Below, piece after piece: positions 13,661 through 15,421 of a stretch of DNA of 15,421 nucleotides; position 1 is the first letter of the stretch, and each line of letters starts with the position of its first letter. This DNA comes from Candidatus Bathyarchaeota archaeon (GTDB taxonomy: Archaea; Thermoproteota; Bathyarchaeia; TCS64), in contig JAOZIG010000188.1 of assembly GCA_026014515.1 (NCBI GenBank), positions 1 through 15,421 on the forward strand, written 5' to 3'. The notes below the pieces were generated by a model that did not search any database, was not told the DNA's origin, and saw nothing but the letters and a program-made list of their open reading frames with translations. The position numbers and the translations under genes are program-made.

Positions 13661-14869
13661 CTATTCAAGCCAAACAATAGAACCATCAAACCCATCCACA
13701 AAACCAACCCGCCTACACACCGTCACACCATTCTCCTCCACATACCCCCACACATCATAACACGCGTTAACCCTGTCACCAGCCGCATCAAACCGAACAA
13801 ACCCAGTCACGCCACGATAACCAGCACCAACCCGTGGCATGGTCTCCGCTAATACGCTTCTATCAAAGGATTCAGCCTCCAACAATGTCAAGGCGTACAG
13901 CCAAGCAGCATCATAATCATAACCAACCCGGGTCACAGGATAAACACCAGTCAAGTTCATGTAACTTGATGCCAGCCAGTCCCATTTCTCACCATGCTCA
14001 ATTGTATGAGCCACGCTATACAGTCCTACTTGCTCGAAGCCTTCTATTGAGTCAACATACTGGCTTTCATCCAGATTCGCTGTAGCGTCCGTTCCAAACC
14101 AAGAAACCCCCAACACAGAAGGATACCCTGATGCCTGAGCAACTATCTCCTCAACCTCGGCAAAACTCAACACAAGCAAGCCAACACCAGATGAATCAAC
14201 ACCACTTATCGCACCTTCAATCCTAGTCAGCTCATCGCTGAACTCAACAGACTCAGCAGCATAACGAACATCAACCAAGACCTCACCACCAAACTCCTCA
14301 CTGAAAACCTTGAAAACCGCATCTCCCCAGCCGTCCCCACGGCGTAAAACACAGACACGACTGATGTTCCGAGCTTCAAGAACCCGGACTATCGCGTTTC
14401 CTTGGTCACCGTCATGGGGGCATATCCTGAACATATGCTCATCCACGATGTTAAAATCGGGTTGTCTAGACCTAGAACTCACCAACATCATATCATTATA
14501 CTCAATGTAACTATACGAGGTACAGGCAACACAGTTAGTGCCAATCACATACCGTACCCCAACGTGGTTAAACTCCTGAACCCGCTCCAATGAACTACCT
14601 GAATCATCAGCATGAACCACCATGTAATCAAACCTGACATCAGAGCCCATCTCCTCAGCATACCGATTCACCTCAGGCTCGATGATCTCATCAAACAACG
14701 CCGCACACCGAGAATAATTATCCCACATCTCGATATACCCAATGCCAATCACTGAACCATTAAACAATACATGCTCAGGCTCCTCAACCTGCTGAAACAC
14801 CACCACATAGACGAACCCAGCAAGAAAAACCACCCAGAAAACAGCAACAAGAGACTTACCTAGGATCAT
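13661..14869 (-). CDS. Membrane-anchored type I periplasmic-binding-fold receptor (LivK-like)
   Basis: The 402-residue protein has one N-terminal hydrophobic segment (residues 6-25, no lipobox cysteine), predicting a membrane anchor with an outward-facing domain. The rest reads like the branched-chain amino acid or amide-type substrate-binding fold: VIGIGYIEMWDNYSR at the start, GVRYVIGTNCVACTSYS at 104-120, MLVSSRSRQPDF, HMFRICPHDGDQGNAIV, SRVCVLRRGDGWGDAVFKVF, then LLVLSFAEVEEIV and GVSWFGTDATANL. Its ligand is unknown. No ABC permease or ATPase gene is nearby, so it may be a stand-alone sensor or serve a remote transporter. The coding strand is T+G-rich, opposite in bias to the minus-strand enzymes at 6379-12200. 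It is convergent with rhaA (4-base gap). A weak TATA-like CTTTATTG on the minus strand (14899-14906) precedes it. Confidence 0.8.
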   Translation of the reverse strand: MILGKSLVAVFWVVFLAGFVYVVVFQQVEEPEHVLFNGSVIGIGYIEMWDNYSRCAALFDEIIEPEVNRYAEEMGSDVRFDYMVVHADDSGSSLERVQEFNHVGVRYVIGTNCVACTSYSYIEYNDMMLVSSRSRQPDFNIVDEHMFRICPHDGDQGNAIVRVLEARNISRVCVLRRGDGWGDAVFKVFSEEFGGEVLVDVRYAAESVEFSDELTRIEGAISGVDSSGVGLLVLSFAEVEEIVAQASGYPSVLGVSWFGTDATANLDESQYVDSIEGFEQVGLYSVAHTIEHGEKWDWLASSYMNLTGVYPVTRVGYDYDAAWLYALTLLEAESFDRSVLAETMPRVGAGYRGVTGFVRFDAAGDRVNACYDVWGYVEENGVTVCRRVGFVDGFDGSIVWLE

Positions 14870-14952
14870 CGTACTTCTAATAAACCCAAAAACACAAACA
14901 ATAAAGCCTTTTTTGAAAACAAAATTTTACAAAACAGAAATACCCAATAAGG

Positions 14953-15081
14953 CTACTCAAAAACTGTCTCTATATGATCTATTCTTCCTAAATGCCGTTT
15001 ATCATTAGAATATACCTTAGTAACACCTAACCGCTTAATAATCACTAAATTTACTGCATCATTATAATCCAGACAAGAGGA
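14953..15081 (-). pseudogene. Broken vapC toxin remnant (C-terminal part of a PIN domain)
   Basis: Directly after the antitoxin gene, one minus-strand frame reads CLDYNDAVNLVIIKRL, then GVTKVYSNDKRHLGRIDHIE and TVFE before a TAG at 14953-14955. This is the typical end of a PIN-domain ribonuclease: the D-A helix, the V/IYSND motif with its conserved acids, and the closing I-x-x-I-E-x-V. Only about 42 codons remain, of the usual 130 or so. A stop (TGA at 15082-15084) lies just upstream in frame and no start codon is present, so the first catalytic Asp and most of the domain are missing. An internal deletion that brought the antitoxin 3' end next to the toxin 3' end is the simplest explanation. 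Not a functional toxin as it stands. Confidence 0.7.
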
Positions 15082-15086
15082 TCAAA

Positions 15087-15338
15087 CTAACAATCACTTA
15101 CTCTATCCCGGATGAAAACTCGGGCCTCAGCTTTAGGATCATTAATGGGAGAAGTAAACTTCACACTAGCATACAGTTCATCAGTGGGATTATCATATGA
15201 CACAACAGGGATGAGGATTATCTGATCTCCTCTTTCCCGAATGATTATCCTAGTCTTTTCACGGATACCATGCCTATTTCTTAGTTCTTTAGGAAGAGTA
15301 ATCCTTCCGAATTTCCCTACTTTAATAAAATCAGGCAT
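15087..15338 (-). CDS. vapB: AbrB/MazE/SpoVT-type antitoxin (VapB-like)
   Basis: The 83-residue protein begins with a swapped-hairpin AbrB domain (about residues 4-46): KVGKFGRITLPKELRNRHGI followed by EKTRIIIRERGDQIILIPV. A C-terminal tail of about 35 residues, the part that normally wraps the toxin, follows. In archaea such proteins are usually VapB antitoxins encoded just before vapC, and they repress their own promoter. Here the toxin gene downstream is reduced to its 3' end, so this is an orphan antitoxin. Its frame is intact, so it may persist as a DNA-binding repressor or as an antidote to another VapC. The ATG at 15338 follows AT-rich sequence; TATTAAT (15361-15367) lies 23-29 bases upstream as a possible TATA box. 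Confidence 0.8.
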   Translation of the reverse strand: MPDFIKVGKFGRITLPKELRNRHGIREKTRIIIRERGDQIILIPVVSYDNPTDELYASVKFTSPINDPKAEARVFIRDRVSDC

Positions 15339-15421
15339 ATATTACTTATTTAAAAACGAGATTAATACGTATTTTTACTACCCTACGGAAACAAACACTA
15401 GAAAAACAATAAGGGGGGGAG

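Noticed and set aside
15411..15421. Run of seven G residues at the window end
   Set aside because: A homopolymer at the very edge has no supporting context; it may be ordinary sequence or a contig-end artefact.

Overview
The window looks like chromosomal DNA of an archaeon. The evidence is a complete archaeal TATA-binding protein gene, a FilR1-type winged-helix regulator, an archaeal-style tRNA-Gln(UUG), AT-rich boxes about 22-30 bases before many start codons (leaderless or short-leader transcripts), and a secreted protein with a C-terminal PGF / hydrophobic / basic tail like those processed by archaeosortases. An Asgard-type (for example Thorarchaeia-like) mesophile is my best guess, mainly from the style of that tail and the gene mix, but this is inference and not proven by the sequence.

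Layout. 1-405: a DUF3830 cyclophilin-fold protein, convergent with a nucleotidyltransferase (402-1463, -) that follows an aldo/keto reductase (1493-2356, -). 2454-5040: three + strand genes (an anchored surface protein, a DinB-like protein, and a two-part protein with an integrase-like helical N-terminus and a Cys-rich C-terminus). 5141-7356: an MFS transporter convergent with a TIM-barrel amidohydrolase. 7502-8074: tbp, divergent from the amidohydrolase. 8129-10387: a tight four-gene minus-strand operon (small beta-rich protein, small TM2-like membrane protein, alpha/beta hydrolase, SAM methyltransferase). 10480-12200: a FilR1-like regulator convergent with a nitrilase. 12287-13656: tRNA-Gln (-) divergent from L-rhamnose isomerase rhaA (+). 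13661-14869: a membrane-anchored type I periplasmic-binding-fold receptor (-). 14953-15338: a VapB-type antitoxin (-) followed by the broken 3' end of a vapC PIN toxin.

Genes are densely packed. Convergent pairs overlap by 4 bases or lie 4-5 bases apart, and operon genes use ATGA overlaps. No gene-free stretch exceeds about 150 bases. Most genes are stand-alone enzymes of small-molecule metabolism (nitrilase, amidohydrolase, DUF3830, aldo/keto reductase, hydrolase, rhamnose isomerase) plus one transporter and one solute receptor. They do not form one visible pathway: rhaA lacks rhaB and rhaD nearby, and the receptor lacks a permease. No CRISPR array, transposase, integrase gene or rRNA is visible.

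The most unusual signals are (i) long blocks in which the + strand is G+T-rich or A+C-rich regardless of which strand is coding, with a sharp switch around the tRNA-Gln/rhaA promoter region and smaller switches inside genes; (ii) the decayed vapBC locus; (iii) a bacterial-type rhaA in an archaeal setting; and (iv) overlapping back-to-back promoters between tRNA-Gln and rhaA.
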